Notes: generated from the letters alone by a model not told the origin. A DNA stretch of 8,478 nucleotides from Chitinophaga pinensis (GCA_945889235.1 CAMDBK010000119.1:1-8478); one strand, 5' to 3'; numbered from the stretch's first letter, positions 1 to 6,793 are shown. Translations and numbers: made by a program.

Positions 1-50
1 TAGTCGAGAAGCTATAATTATAAAGTGTCTCGACTACGCTCGACATGACA
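1..50. repeat. REP-like palindrome downstream of recN, cut by window edge
   Basis: Positions 1-9 (tagtcgaga) are the reverse complement of 28-36 (tctcgacta), with an AT-rich loop between. The right part (30-50) matches 6391-6411 at 19 of 21 positions, and the loop also shares CTTTATAATT with the copy at 6343-6411, in opposite orientation. It is therefore a second copy of the same dispersed element, its left end lying outside the window. It begins 6 bases after the recN stop codon. A role as an mRNA 3' end or stabilising hairpin is inferred; there is no clear U-tract. Confidence 0.75.
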
Positions 51-56
51 AACCTA

Positions 57-1715
57 TTAATTTTTCACCAATAATTCTTTTGCATTTTTAATTGCAGCCT
101 CAGTCGGAGTTCCCGAACTCAGCATTTTTGCAATCTCAATAATGCGTTCGTCTTTGCCTAATTTCTTTAAGCGGGTATAAGTTTTACCTGCTTTTTCTTC
201 TTTGTAAATCTGTAAATGAAATTCGCCTTTGCCTGCAATCTGTGGCAAGTGCGTGATCACAATCACCTGCATATTTACCGACATGCCTTTCATGATGGTT
301 CCCATTTTGCCGGCAATTTCGCCCGAAACGCCTGTGTCAATTTCATCAAAAACAATTGCCGGAAGATTTTTATGCTCAGCAAGAATTGATTTAAATGACA
401 ACATCAAACGTGAGAGTTCACCACCCGAAGCTACTTTATCCAATTCCTTTAAACTCTCGCCTTTGTTGGCAGAGAATTCAAACTGCACATTGTCTTTTCC
501 GTAATCATCGGGTTCTGGTTTTGAAGAAATTTTTATTTGCAGTTTGGCATTAGGGATACCCAATTTAGCAAGCAACTCGCAAACTTTCTTCTCCATCTGC
601 GGTGCAATTTTTTTTCGTTTTTCTGAAAGCGATGCAGCAAGGGCATTTACTTTCTTCTGGCTTCCCTCCCACTCTGCTTTCAGTTCTGCAATCCTGTCAT
701 CGTAAGAAGAAATATCTTTCAACTTGCCTTCCAACTCATTTTTAAGATTTAATAATTCTTCTGTTGTAGTCAGTCTGTGCTTGCTTAACAAATGATTTAT
801 AACATTAATTCTATTGTTCAACTCCTCCATTTTTGAAGGGTCAAAAACAGTATCGGCTTCTGCAATTTCCAGTTCAGCTGCAATGTCTTTCAGTTCTATC
901 ACTACGCTTTTAATACGCTCTGTCAGTGGTAAAAGCGCGGTGTTATATTTTGAACTCTGAGTAACTAAATTCTTAACCTGTTCAAGTAATACAAGAATAT
1001 TATCATCACCTGAAGACAGCGCCAATACAGCATTTGAAAGACTTTGCTTTATTTCTTCCGCATGTGTTAGAAGTGACAATTCATTTTCAACGCTTTCTTC
1101 TTCGCCTGTTGCAAGTTTTGCTTCCTCTAACTCATTAAACTGAAAGCTGAAATAATCTTCATCGCGCTTTGCCTGTTCTTGTTTTTGAAGTAAATCATCC
1201 AGTTCTTTTTTCAACGAACGGAATTGATTTAACTCATTTCGGAATTCTGAAATCAGTTTTTCATTTCCTGCCATTGCATCCAATAAATCAACACGGAACG
1301 AATGTTCTTTCAAGGTCAGCGCTTCGTGCTGCGAATGAATATCAATTAATCGCGCAGTCAACTCACGCAATAGATTCAGGTTTACAGGCGTGTCGTTTAC
1401 AAACGCTCTTGACTTTCCTTCAGGGTTTATTTCTCTGCGAATGGTGGTTAATTTTTCGTAATCGAGTTCATTGTTATTGAAAAACTTTTCAAGCTTATAA
1501 GGCGAAACATCAAACACAGCTTCAACAATGGATTTCTTTGTCTTGTCCTGCAATACTGAAACATCGGCACGTTGCCCAAGCACCATTGATAAAGCATCAA
1601 CAACAATAGATTTTCCTGCACCGGTTTCACCTGTAAGAATGGTCAAGCTTTCACCGAAATCAACATCCAGCTTATCTATAAGTGCGTAGTTGCTTATGGA
1701 AAGATGTTGCAGCAT
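57..1715 (-). CDS. recN: DNA repair protein RecN
   Basis: RecN is an SMC-like ATPase of the cytosol that helps repair DNA double-strand breaks by recombination. The 552-residue length is normal for the family. A Walker A motif (GETGAGKS) lies at residues 29-36, directly after the typical N-terminal strand, and is followed by the Q-loop region. Residues of about 150-370 are charged and heptad-rich, as expected for the short antiparallel coiled coil. The C-terminal ATPase half carries the ABC signature SGGELSR (430-436), Walker B with FDEID (456-460) and the H-loop ITH (487-489). All catalytic motifs are intact. The ATG at 1713-1715 lies 15 bp after the stop of the porD-like gene, so recN is probably the last gene of the bamD-rpoZ-coaBC-porD-recN run. 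No promoter of its own is visible. Confidence 0.97.
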   Translation of the reverse strand: MLQHLSISNYALIDKLDVDFGESLTILTGETGAGKSIVVDALSMVLGQRADVSVLQDKTKKSIVEAVFDVSPYKLEKFFNNNELDYEKLTTIRREINPEGKSRAFVNDTPVNLNLLRELTARLIDIHSQHEALTLKEHSFRVDLLDAMAGNEKLISEFRNELNQFRSLKKELDDLLQKQEQAKRDEDYFSFQFNELEEAKLATGEEESVENELSLLTHAEEIKQSLSNAVLALSSGDDNILVLLEQVKNLVTQSSKYNTALLPLTERIKSVVIELKDIAAELEIAEADTVFDPSKMEELNNRINVINHLLSKHRLTTTEELLNLKNELEGKLKDISSYDDRIAELKAEWEGSQKKVNALAASLSEKRKKIAPQMEKKVCELLAKLGIPNAKLQIKISSKPEPDDYGKDNVQFEFSANKGESLKELDKVASGGELSRLMLSFKSILAEHKNLPAIVFDEIDTGVSGEIAGKMGTIMKGMSVNMQVIVITHLPQIAGKGEFHLQIYKEEKAGKTYTRLKKLGKDERIIEIAKMLSSGTPTEAAIKNAKELLVKN

Positions 1716-1730
1716 AAATTATAAATGGAA

Positions 1731-2633
1731 TTACTGACTACTTGCAGTCAGAATTTTCTTGTATTTGTTGGCGTTGCCGGGGTCAACTTCTGATAGAATG
1801 GCAACTGCTTTTGCTTTCACATCAGGGAAAGCAGTAGTATAAATATTAACTAATTCATCAGCTTTGGAATTGAACCAAAGCCGAAGCAGATATGCATTCT
1901 GCTGGTCGGTTCTTACTTTTTTAATGTTGTTCAAACATTCGGTAATTGCAGTTCTTCCGGTTTCAACATCGGCAGTCATTACATCCAAACCCTGACGGTG
2001 GTACTTGTAATAACTTTCACGCATGAGTTTAAAACGCGGGTTCAGAAAATTCTCAACAAACCAGTAACGGTTACTGGTACTTTCAAATTGTTTCCAGCCT
2101 TTTTCAACGGCACCTTGGGCATTGTTAACTATTGCCATCGCCTTTTGAAAATAGACCTCTCCACCGTTTGGTGCAAACGTTTCATTATCCATGGCAATAA
2201 TCATGTACGAGTAAAATGCAAGTACAGATGTAAGGTTTGAAAGCATTGTTGATTCGGAAAATTGCAAGGGTTGAAACTCAATGTATTTAAATTCAAAATC
2301 ATTGTCATTCGTGTTAAGAATAGTTGAATTATAAGATGTTTTATAAATGGGTCTGCGGCTCTGTACCTGAATAGTTGCTTTAAATTCATCAGCCGAAACA
2401 CGTTGTGATATACTGATAAACATACTGCACTCAATACGCTCAGTTAATTGGTATTGGTCATTGGTCCATTTAGTGGTATTTATAAATTCATAAATGGCTT
2501 TTTGCAATGTTTCAAAAATTCTGCGGTCGCTTTGCTGCACTTGCTGTGAGTTTACCTGAACAGTGCAATTCAACTCCTGCGCTGAAGCACAGAAAAATCC
2601 TAGAGTAAATAAAATCGTGAGCAGCTTACGCAT
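1731..2633 (-). CDS. porD: PorD-like (DUF4835) type IX secretion protein
   Basis: This is a 300-residue exported protein of the DUF4835 family, which databases name type IX secretion system protein PorD; it is found in Bacteroidota and its exact role is poorly defined. The N-terminus is a classical signal peptide (basic MRK, a hydrophobic stretch, then ASA before Gln19); Cys15 is not in a proper lipobox, so the mature protein is probably periplasmic. The family's typical features follow: a start rich in ELNCTVQVNS-like residues, then an IFETLQKAIYEFINTTKW segment and an ERIECSMFI strand. The ATG overlaps the last 8 bases of coaBC (2626-2633), suggesting translational coupling, and recN follows after 15 bp. 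The porD symbol rests on family naming recalled from memory; function in this organism is inferred. Confidence 0.85.
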   Translation of the reverse strand: MRKLLTILFTLGFFCASAQELNCTVQVNSQQVQQSDRRIFETLQKAIYEFINTTKWTNDQYQLTERIECSMFISISQRVSADEFKATIQVQSRRPIYKTSYNSTILNTNDNDFEFKYIEFQPLQFSESTMLSNLTSVLAFYSYMIIAMDNETFAPNGGEVYFQKAMAIVNNAQGAVEKGWKQFESTSNRYWFVENFLNPRFKLMRESYYKYHRQGLDVMTADVETGRTAITECLNNIKKVRTDQQNAYLLRLWFNSKADELVNIYTTAFPDVKAKAVAILSEVDPGNANKYKKILTASSQ

Positions 2634-3831
2634 GTTTTATTTTTTTAATCAGGTGAGCGATAATATCGTGTGCAACTTCTTCTTTAGTTTTCAACTCAAA
2701 ATTACTTATTTTATTGTTGCTGTCAATGATTGAAATTTTGTTGGTGTTGTGACGGAAGCCTGCTTTCTTATCCTGCAAAGAGTTAAGGACAATAAAATCA
2801 AGGTTCTTGCTTTTTAGTTTCTTCTTTGCGTTTTCTACTTCGTTGTTTGTTTCCAAAGCAAAACCAACTACAATCTGGTTCTTCTTTTTTGTTTTTCCGA
2901 GTTGGGCAAGTATATCCTGTGTTGGTTCCAGTTCAATTTTCAGAACAGTATCTTTCTTTTTTATTTTAACGGGTGAAGGCTTTGCAGGACGGTAATCTGC
3001 CACAGCAGCACTCATAATTGCAATATCCGTTTTTTTGAAAAGAGCAGTGCAGGCTTCATACATTTCCTTCGCAGAAGTTACATCGGTACGCATAATATTC
3101 GGATGATTTGTTTTTTCAGATGAAGGACCAATTACAAGAAAAACCTCTGCCCCTTCTTTTGCTGCCTCTTCGGCTAATGCAACACCCATTTTACCGGATG
3201 AATGATTGCCAATGAAGCGCACAGGGTCAATGGCTTCGTAAGTTGGTCCTGCACTAATCAGAATTTTTTTATCGGAGAGTTTTTTTTTTCTGCTGAAGAA
3301 GTCTTCAACAAAATTCAGGATTTGTTCCGGCTCGGCTAAACGGCCTTCACCGTGCAAACCACTGGCAAGTTCACCTGTTCCGGGTGGGATAATAATGTTG
3401 CCGAATGATTTCAGTTTATCAATATTTTTCTGCGTTGCAGGATGCTTCAGCATATCTAAATCCATTGCGGGAGCAAATATAACCGGGCAGCGCGCAGAGA
3501 GATAAACTGCAAGCAAAAGATTATCACAAAGTCCGTTTGCCATCTTGGCGATAGTATTAGCTGTGGCAGGAGCAATGATTATTAAATCTGCTTTCAGTCC
3601 AAGTTCAATATGGTTATTCCATTCACCATTGGTGCCGGAAGTAAACTCACTGTAAACCGGTTTTTTTGAAAGCGTGGAAAGTGTTAAAGGAGTTATAAAA
3701 TCTTTTGCTCCGGGTGTCATAACAACCTGCACATCGGCACCGGCTTTTACCAGCAGGCGGATAAGGAAAGCTGATTTGTAGGCAGCAATTCCTGAGCAAA
3801 CACCAAGCAGAATTTTTTTTCCTTTTAACAT
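2626..3831 (-). CDS. coaBC: Bifunctional CoaBC: phosphopantothenoylcysteine decarboxylase / phosphopantothenate-cysteine ligase
   Basis: This cytosolic two-domain enzyme (401 residues) makes 4'-phosphopantetheine for coenzyme A: CoaB joins 4'-phosphopantothenate to cysteine using CTP, and FMN-dependent CoaC decarboxylates the product. The CoaC domain is about residues 1-180, with the flavin-binding start GVCSGIAAYKS (10-20), the catalytic-type His74 in NHIELG, and a PAM-D-LDM motif (121-127). The CoaB domain is about 187-401, with SAGPTYEAIDPVRFIGNHSSGKMG-type residues near 193-215, AAVADYRPA (275-283), GFALET (323-328) and the KNLD-N region (342-350). Two CoaC positions differ from E. coli Dfp: PAMN Asn125 is Asp124, and clamp Cys158 is Ser157. 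A run of ten A's (3280-3289) encodes Lys182-184 at the domain junction. Its neighbour rpoZ is also adjacent to coaBC in many Firmicutes and Actinobacteria. Confidence 0.97.
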   Translation of the reverse strand: MLKGKKILLGVCSGIAAYKSAFLIRLLVKAGADVQVVMTPGAKDFITPLTLSTLSKKPVYSEFTSGTNGEWNNHIELGLKADLIIIAPATANTIAKMANGLCDNLLLAVYLSARCPVIFAPAMDLDMLKHPATQKNIDKLKSFGNIIIPPGTGELASGLHGEGRLAEPEQILNFVEDFFSRKKKLSDKKILISAGPTYEAIDPVRFIGNHSSGKMGVALAEEAAKEGAEVFLVIGPSSEKTNHPNIMRTDVTSAKEMYEACTALFKKTDIAIMSAAVADYRPAKPSPVKIKKKDTVLKIELEPTQDILAQLGKTKKKNQIVVGFALETNNEVENAKKKLKSKNLDFIVLNSLQDKKAGFRHNTNKISIIDSNNKISNFELKTKEEVAHDIIAHLIKKIKHA

Positions 3832-3843
3832 TGTTTATAAATG

Positions 3844-3904
3844 CGGATTGCGAATTTTAGATTGCGAATTGGCATACAATCCGAAATCTAAAATCCGCAA
3901 TCCG
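3844..3904. repeat. Long intergenic palindrome between rpoZ and coaBC
   Basis: Two 28-nt arms (3844-3871 and 3877-3904) are inverted repeats matching at 25 of 28 positions, around a 5-nt loop (gcata). Each arm also has short internal repeats of the attgcgaatt/aatccg type. It fills most of the 88-bp gap, beginning 15 bases after the rpoZ stop. No T-run follows the stem on the minus strand, so it is not a standard intrinsic terminator. It could stabilise the upstream mRNA, mark a processing site or lower coaBC expression. Repeats of this wording are common between genes in Bacteroidota, as I recall, so it is more likely a dispersed element than a gene-specific attenuator. Confidence 0.85.
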
Positions 3905-3919
3905 AAATTAAATCAGATA

Positions 3920-4252
3920 TTACTTAGCTTGCTCTTCTTTCGCAGGATTGCGGTAGTAAACTTCACCGTCAAGAAATTCCTGAATTGCAACAAGCGGAGG
4001 CTTTGGCATACGCTCGTAGTGTTTTGAAATTTCAATCTGTTCGCGGTTTTCAAAAATTTCTTCCAGGTTATCGGTATGGCTTGCAAATTCAGCAAGTTTT
4101 CCGTTCAACTCTTCTTTCAACTCAGCGCTTAACTGATTAGCACGTTTTGCAATAATGGCAACGCTTTCATACACATTGTTTGTTTCTGTATCGAACTGTG
4201 TGATGTTGCGGGTAATTGTTGTGTTAGATGCTTTTGATTTTTTTGATTCCAT
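3920..4252 (-). CDS. rpoZ: DNA-directed RNA polymerase omega subunit (Bacteroidota type)
   Basis: This 110-residue protein matches the Bacteroidota form of omega (Rpb6/RpoZ superfamily), which sits on the beta' subunit and supports assembly of RNA polymerase. Recognisable features are NTTITRNITQFD (about 10-21), the conserved NVYESVAIIAKRANQLS helix (about 26-42), an acidic ELKEEL helix, the NLEEIFENREQIEISKHYE segment and the PKPPLVAIQEFLDGEVYYRNP end. The family's helix with the ARKRA-like core is represented here by AKRANQ. The ATG at 4250-4252 lies 15 bp after the bamD stop; no separate promoter is visible in that gap. The next gene, coaBC, is a partner of rpoZ in several phyla. Sequence is complete, with no oddities beyond the palindrome that follows it. 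Confidence 0.93.
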   Translation of the reverse strand: MESKKSKASNTTITRNITQFDTETNNVYESVAIIAKRANQLSAELKEELNGKLAEFASHTDNLEEIFENREQIEISKHYERMPKPPLVAIQEFLDGEVYYRNPAKEEQAK

Positions 4253-4267
4253 GTTATAGTTAATTGA

Positions 4268-5074
4268 TTATGAATTAATTTTTTTTTTTTGTTCTTTAAG
4301 GGTGTTGGTATAAATATCTTCTGCTTCTTTTATGTATTCGCTCTTAGGAAAAGCATCAATAAATTTAATGTAGGCCTCTGCTGTGTTTTTCAGACGTTCA
4401 TCTTTTTTTTCTTCAATACTGTTCATAGCAAGCAGGTAGTTGGCTTTAACAATCATAAAGTTCAATTGTTCGCGTGAAGCAATATCCGGAAAATCTTTCA
4501 ACGTGTTTTTGAAACCTACAATGGCAGCGCGGTAATCCTGTGTTTTGAAATAAAGCATAGATGCTTTATAACTTTTTTCTTCCAGCTTGGCTCTAAGGTT
4601 ATCAATCAAAATATTGCAGCGGTCAAGGCTATCGCTTTGCGGATATTTATTGATGAACAACTGAAGCTCGTCAATGGCTTTAAAGGTATTCGTTGGGTCA
4701 AGGCTGGCTTCGGGTGAATCAAGGTAATAGCAGTAGGCATTCATATAACTGCATTCCTGCGCCCGTGCACTGCTTGGGAAAGTTTTTGCAAAGTTGTTGA
4801 AGTGATAGCTTGCCAGTATATAATCACCCATGTGGAAATTGGTATAAGCGTAGTAGTAGTAAATGTCTTCGGCTTTTCCGGTGCCTTTGTAAAGGGTAAG
4901 CAACTCCTCAAAAAGCGGAAAAGCTTTGTTGTATTCTTTCTTCTGGAAATATTCAACCGCCATTTTGTATTTAAGGTCAAAATCGGTGCTCTTAAGCAAC
5001 TTGTTGTATTTGCACGAAAATGCAAACGAAACCAGCAGCATAAACAGAATGATTTTATAGCCCTTTTTTAACAT
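4268..5074 (-). CDS. bamD: Outer membrane assembly lipoprotein BamD
   Basis: BamD is an outer-membrane lipoprotein facing the periplasm that works with BamA to insert beta-barrel proteins. The N-terminus is a lipoprotein signal: MLKKGYK, a hydrophobic stretch, then FAFSC, with the lipidated Cys at residue 21 from this start. The rest (about 250 residues) is built of TPR-like helical pairs, including YKMAVEYFQKKEYNKAFPLFEELL, the Y-rich YYYYAYTNF segment, and DYILASYHFNNFAKTFP, all typical of Bacteroidota BamD. I chose ATG at 5074 (268 residues) over a TTG at 5083 because the promoter -7 box TATCTTTG (5081-5088) overlaps that TTG, so transcription most likely begins after it. A 12-A run near the 3' end encodes part of the Lys-rich C-terminus. 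First gene of the operon. Confidence 0.93.
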   Translation of the reverse strand: MLKKGYKIILFMLLVSFAFSCKYNKLLKSTDFDLKYKMAVEYFQKKEYNKAFPLFEELLTLYKGTGKAEDIYYYYAYTNFHMGDYILASYHFNNFAKTFPSSARAQECSYMNAYCYYLDSPEASLDPTNTFKAIDELQLFINKYPQSDSLDRCNILIDNLRAKLEEKSYKASMLYFKTQDYRAAIVGFKNTLKDFPDIASREQLNFMIVKANYLLAMNSIEEKKDERLKNTAEAYIKFIDAFPKSEYIKEAEDIYTNTLKEQKKKINS

Positions 5075-5080
5075 GGGGCG

Positions 5081-5088
5081 CAAAGATA
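5081..5088 (-). promoter_or_regulatory. Bacteroidota -7 promoter box for the bamD operon
   Basis: The minus strand reads TATCTTTG, a perfect TAnnTTTG, followed by CG, CCCC and the ATG at 5074. The expected start of transcription is only a few bases before or at the ATG, so the mRNA would be leaderless or almost so. No good TTG is seen at the -33 distance. The box lies in the 43-bp gap after the thioredoxin gene and separates the two transcription units. Confidence 0.7.
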
Positions 5089-5117
5089 CAATTATTTATG
5101 AGTTAGAAGGTTGTAAT

Positions 5118-6299
5118 TTATTTCACCCCCTTCTCAAATTCCCTAATCACATCCTCGTAAGTCTTTACATCTTCATTGCCTGCCTTTGCCAGTTCAAGCG
5201 CCCTTTTTTCGGTGGCGATGGCCTGTTCTACTTTTCCGTTTTTAAACAGCAGGTTGGCGTAGGTATCTAAGTTATATGATTTAGGGTCAAGCTCGGTTGA
5301 TTTCTTTGCCCACTGCTCAGCTTCGGCTAATTTCTTGAGGTCTTCTACTTTTTCAAAAGCAGTCCAACTTACATTGTTTAAAAAGCTGGCATCGGTGGAG
5401 TAATAGTTTTCGGCCAGTGTTTTAGCTGCGCCAAACCATGCAACCCAGTTGCTTTGTGATTTAGCCAGCGCCAGGTTAAGGTTAGCAATCAGCTCATCAG
5501 CGCGGGCTATTCCCGAATTGCTTATTTCCATTTGAAAGGTTTTCAGTTTTACGGCAGCATCTTCTTTTGCCTTTATTATAGCAGTACCATGTTGCAGATA
5601 GGTATCGTATATCTTCTGACTAACGCTGTCGGCAGTATATTTTTCTTCAAAGGCTTTGCGGTTTTTTACCAGATAAGAAAAGGGCGCGGCATTTACATCT
5701 TCAATAAAGCGGTAGAGCAAACTCCAGTTTGCCTGTTGCAGCATATCCTGTTCTTTTACGGTAGCAAAATAATCAGTGGCAACGGTAGTAGCCGAAAAAC
5801 AGGTTTGTGATAAGGCATCAAGGTAAGCTAATAAAAACTCAGGCTTGCGCTCGCCTTTATCGTAGTTATCCTGATAGGTTGAAAATGCTTTTGCAGGTGT
5901 GTAAGCCGTTTTGCCAACCTGTATAAAAGCTGCAGCATCCATTGAACCCGCAGCACGGTGTACCAGTTTACCATCCCCATCAATATAAACCAGGTTAGGA
6001 TAACAGGTAACCTTGTATTCTTTTGCAATATCAAGCCCCTCGCCTTTTTCCATGTCAATCTTTGCATTGATGAAATTGCTGTTGTAATAATCAGCCACCG
6101 ATTTATCGGTAAAGGTATTTTTTGCCATCCACTTGCAGGGACCGCACCAGGTGGTGAAAGCATCCATGAAAATAAGTTTGTTTTCTTTTTTTGCTTTGGC
6201 TTTTATCTCGGCCCATGTCCCGGTTTCAAAGGCTATTTCCTGTGCAAAGGAGGTGGAAACAAGGAAGCAGGCTAGGATTACAAGAAGTGTTTTGTTCAT
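5118..6299 (-). CDS. Exported thioredoxin-family protein with TPR-like C-terminal region
   Basis: This 393-residue protein begins with a clear signal peptide (MNK, hydrophobic core, SFA before Gln20) and is probably periplasmic. Residues of about 22-130 form a thioredoxin-like domain: KLIFMDAFTTWCGPCKWM with the redox motif CGPC (52-55), a KIDMEKGEG segment, and the cis-proline region TCYPNLVYIDGDG (Pro101). It fits the Thioredoxin_7/thiol-disulfide interchange group. Residues 130-315 are helical and not recognised. Residues of about 318-393 resemble TPR units, with AEQWAKKSTELDPKSYNLDTYA and then KVEQAIATEKRALELAK. It probably acts as a periplasmic disulfide reductase or chaperone-like protein, the tail perhaps binding partners; substrate unknown. 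It has its own -7 box (6320-6327) and the bamD promoter lies just downstream, so it is likely a single-gene unit. Confidence 0.88.
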   Translation of the reverse strand: MNKTLLVILACFLVSTSFAQEIAFETGTWAEIKAKAKKENKLIFMDAFTTWCGPCKWMAKNTFTDKSVADYYNSNFINAKIDMEKGEGLDIAKEYKVTCYPNLVYIDGDGKLVHRAAGSMDAAAFIQVGKTAYTPAKAFSTYQDNYDKGERKPEFLLAYLDALSQTCFSATTVATDYFATVKEQDMLQQANWSLLYRFIEDVNAAPFSYLVKNRKAFEEKYTADSVSQKIYDTYLQHGTAIIKAKEDAAVKLKTFQMEISNSGIARADELIANLNLALAKSQSNWVAWFGAAKTLAENYYSTDASFLNNVSWTAFEKVEDLKKLAEAEQWAKKSTELDPKSYNLDTYANLLFKNGKVEQAIATEKRALELAKAGNEDVKTYEDVIREFEKGVK

Positions 6300-6319
6300 G
6301 GTTATTGTTTTTAGAATTG

Positions 6320-6327
6320 CAAAAGTA
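6320..6327 (-). promoter_or_regulatory. -7 promoter box for the thioredoxin-family gene
   Basis: The minus strand reads TACTTTTG, a perfect TAnnTTTG, 20 bases upstream of the ATG at 6299. Predicted transcription starts near 6312. At the -33 distance the sequence is only TGTG-like and falls within the arm of the REP-like palindrome, so that half of the promoter is weak or absent. Confidence 0.55.
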
Positions 6328-6342
6328 ATTATTTAAGGCGGA

Positions 6343-6411
6343 TGTCACAGTGAGCGTAGTCGAACTGCTAACTGCTTTATAATTGATGCTTCGACTACGC
6401 TCAGCATGACA
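6343..6411. repeat. REP-like palindrome (complete copy)
   Basis: Arms 6343-6364 and 6390-6411 are 22-nt inverted repeats with 19 of 22 positions matching, around a 25-nt loop. The core tgagcgtagtcgaa and its complement are the same as in the element at 1-50, and the loop shares CTTTATAATT and the following GCTT with that copy. It starts 4 bases after the doxX-type gene's stop codon. Read on the minus strand, one arm translates as CHAERSRSI, a peptide that recurs in spurious Bacteroidota ORFs. It is probably a dispersed extragenic element that may serve as an mRNA end for the gene upstream of it. Confidence 0.88.
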
Positions 6412-6415
6412 ATAT

Positions 6416-6781
6416 TTATTTCTTATTTTCTTTCGTTTGCCCATACACCCACCAGATAAACAAAAACTGAAACGGCAAACGGATATAAGCTACAACAGGA
6501 CTTACATCAATTAATTTACCTGCTTCCATCGCCATGTAAATATTGGCAGGGTAAACAGCAATCAGCAACAGAATTAATCCCCATGCAGCAATAATTCTTG
6601 TTTTGGAAATAAACAGCATAAAGCCAAGAATAATTTCTGCAGCACCGCTAATGTTATTCAGCAACTCATGTGCAGGAAGTACAGGCGGCATCATCTTTAG
6701 GTAAAATCCGGGATGGAGGAAATGATTTAGGCCGGCAAGAATAAACACAACACCAATAATATAAGGACTGAATTTTTTCAT
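6416..6781 (-). CDS. DoxX-family membrane protein
   Basis: This is a small inner-membrane protein of 121 residues with four predicted helices: about 5-22, 41-58, 61-82 and 97-114. DoxX-family marks are AGLNHFLHPGFY (16-27) followed by MMPP, SGAAEIILG (45-53) in the second helix, YPANIYMAME (77-86) after the third, and RLPFQFLFIWWVY (101-113) in the fourth. Members have been linked to quinone or thiol redox chemistry, but this compact type has no settled function. The ATG at 6779-6781 starts a typical MKK N-terminus. A near-consensus -7 box (TGTATTTG, 6794-6801) lies 12 bases upstream. The gene is divergent from the phosphoesterase and is followed at once by a REP-like palindrome, which suggests a monocistronic unit. 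Confidence 0.85.
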   Translation of the reverse strand: MKKFSPYIIGVVFILAGLNHFLHPGFYLKMMPPVLPAHELLNNISGAAEIILGFMLFISKTRIIAAWGLILLLIAVYPANIYMAMEAGKLIDVSPVVAYIRLPFQFLFIWWVYGQTKENKK

Positions 6782-6793
6782 GTTGTAAAACTA

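Noticed and set aside
3844..3904. Intrinsic terminator or riboswitch before coaBC
   Set aside because: No U-tract follows the stem on the minus strand and no conserved aptamer elements are seen; it fits a dispersed palindrome better.
5075..5083. TTG at 5083 as the bamD start (271 residues)
   Set aside because: It lies inside the promoter -7 box; the ATG at 5074 gives a normal lipoprotein signal peptide.
6226..6444. Minus-strand ORF containing CHAERSRS and spanning the doxX/thioredoxin gap
   Set aside because: It is the translation of the REP-like palindrome plus out-of-frame sequence of its neighbours; not a gene.
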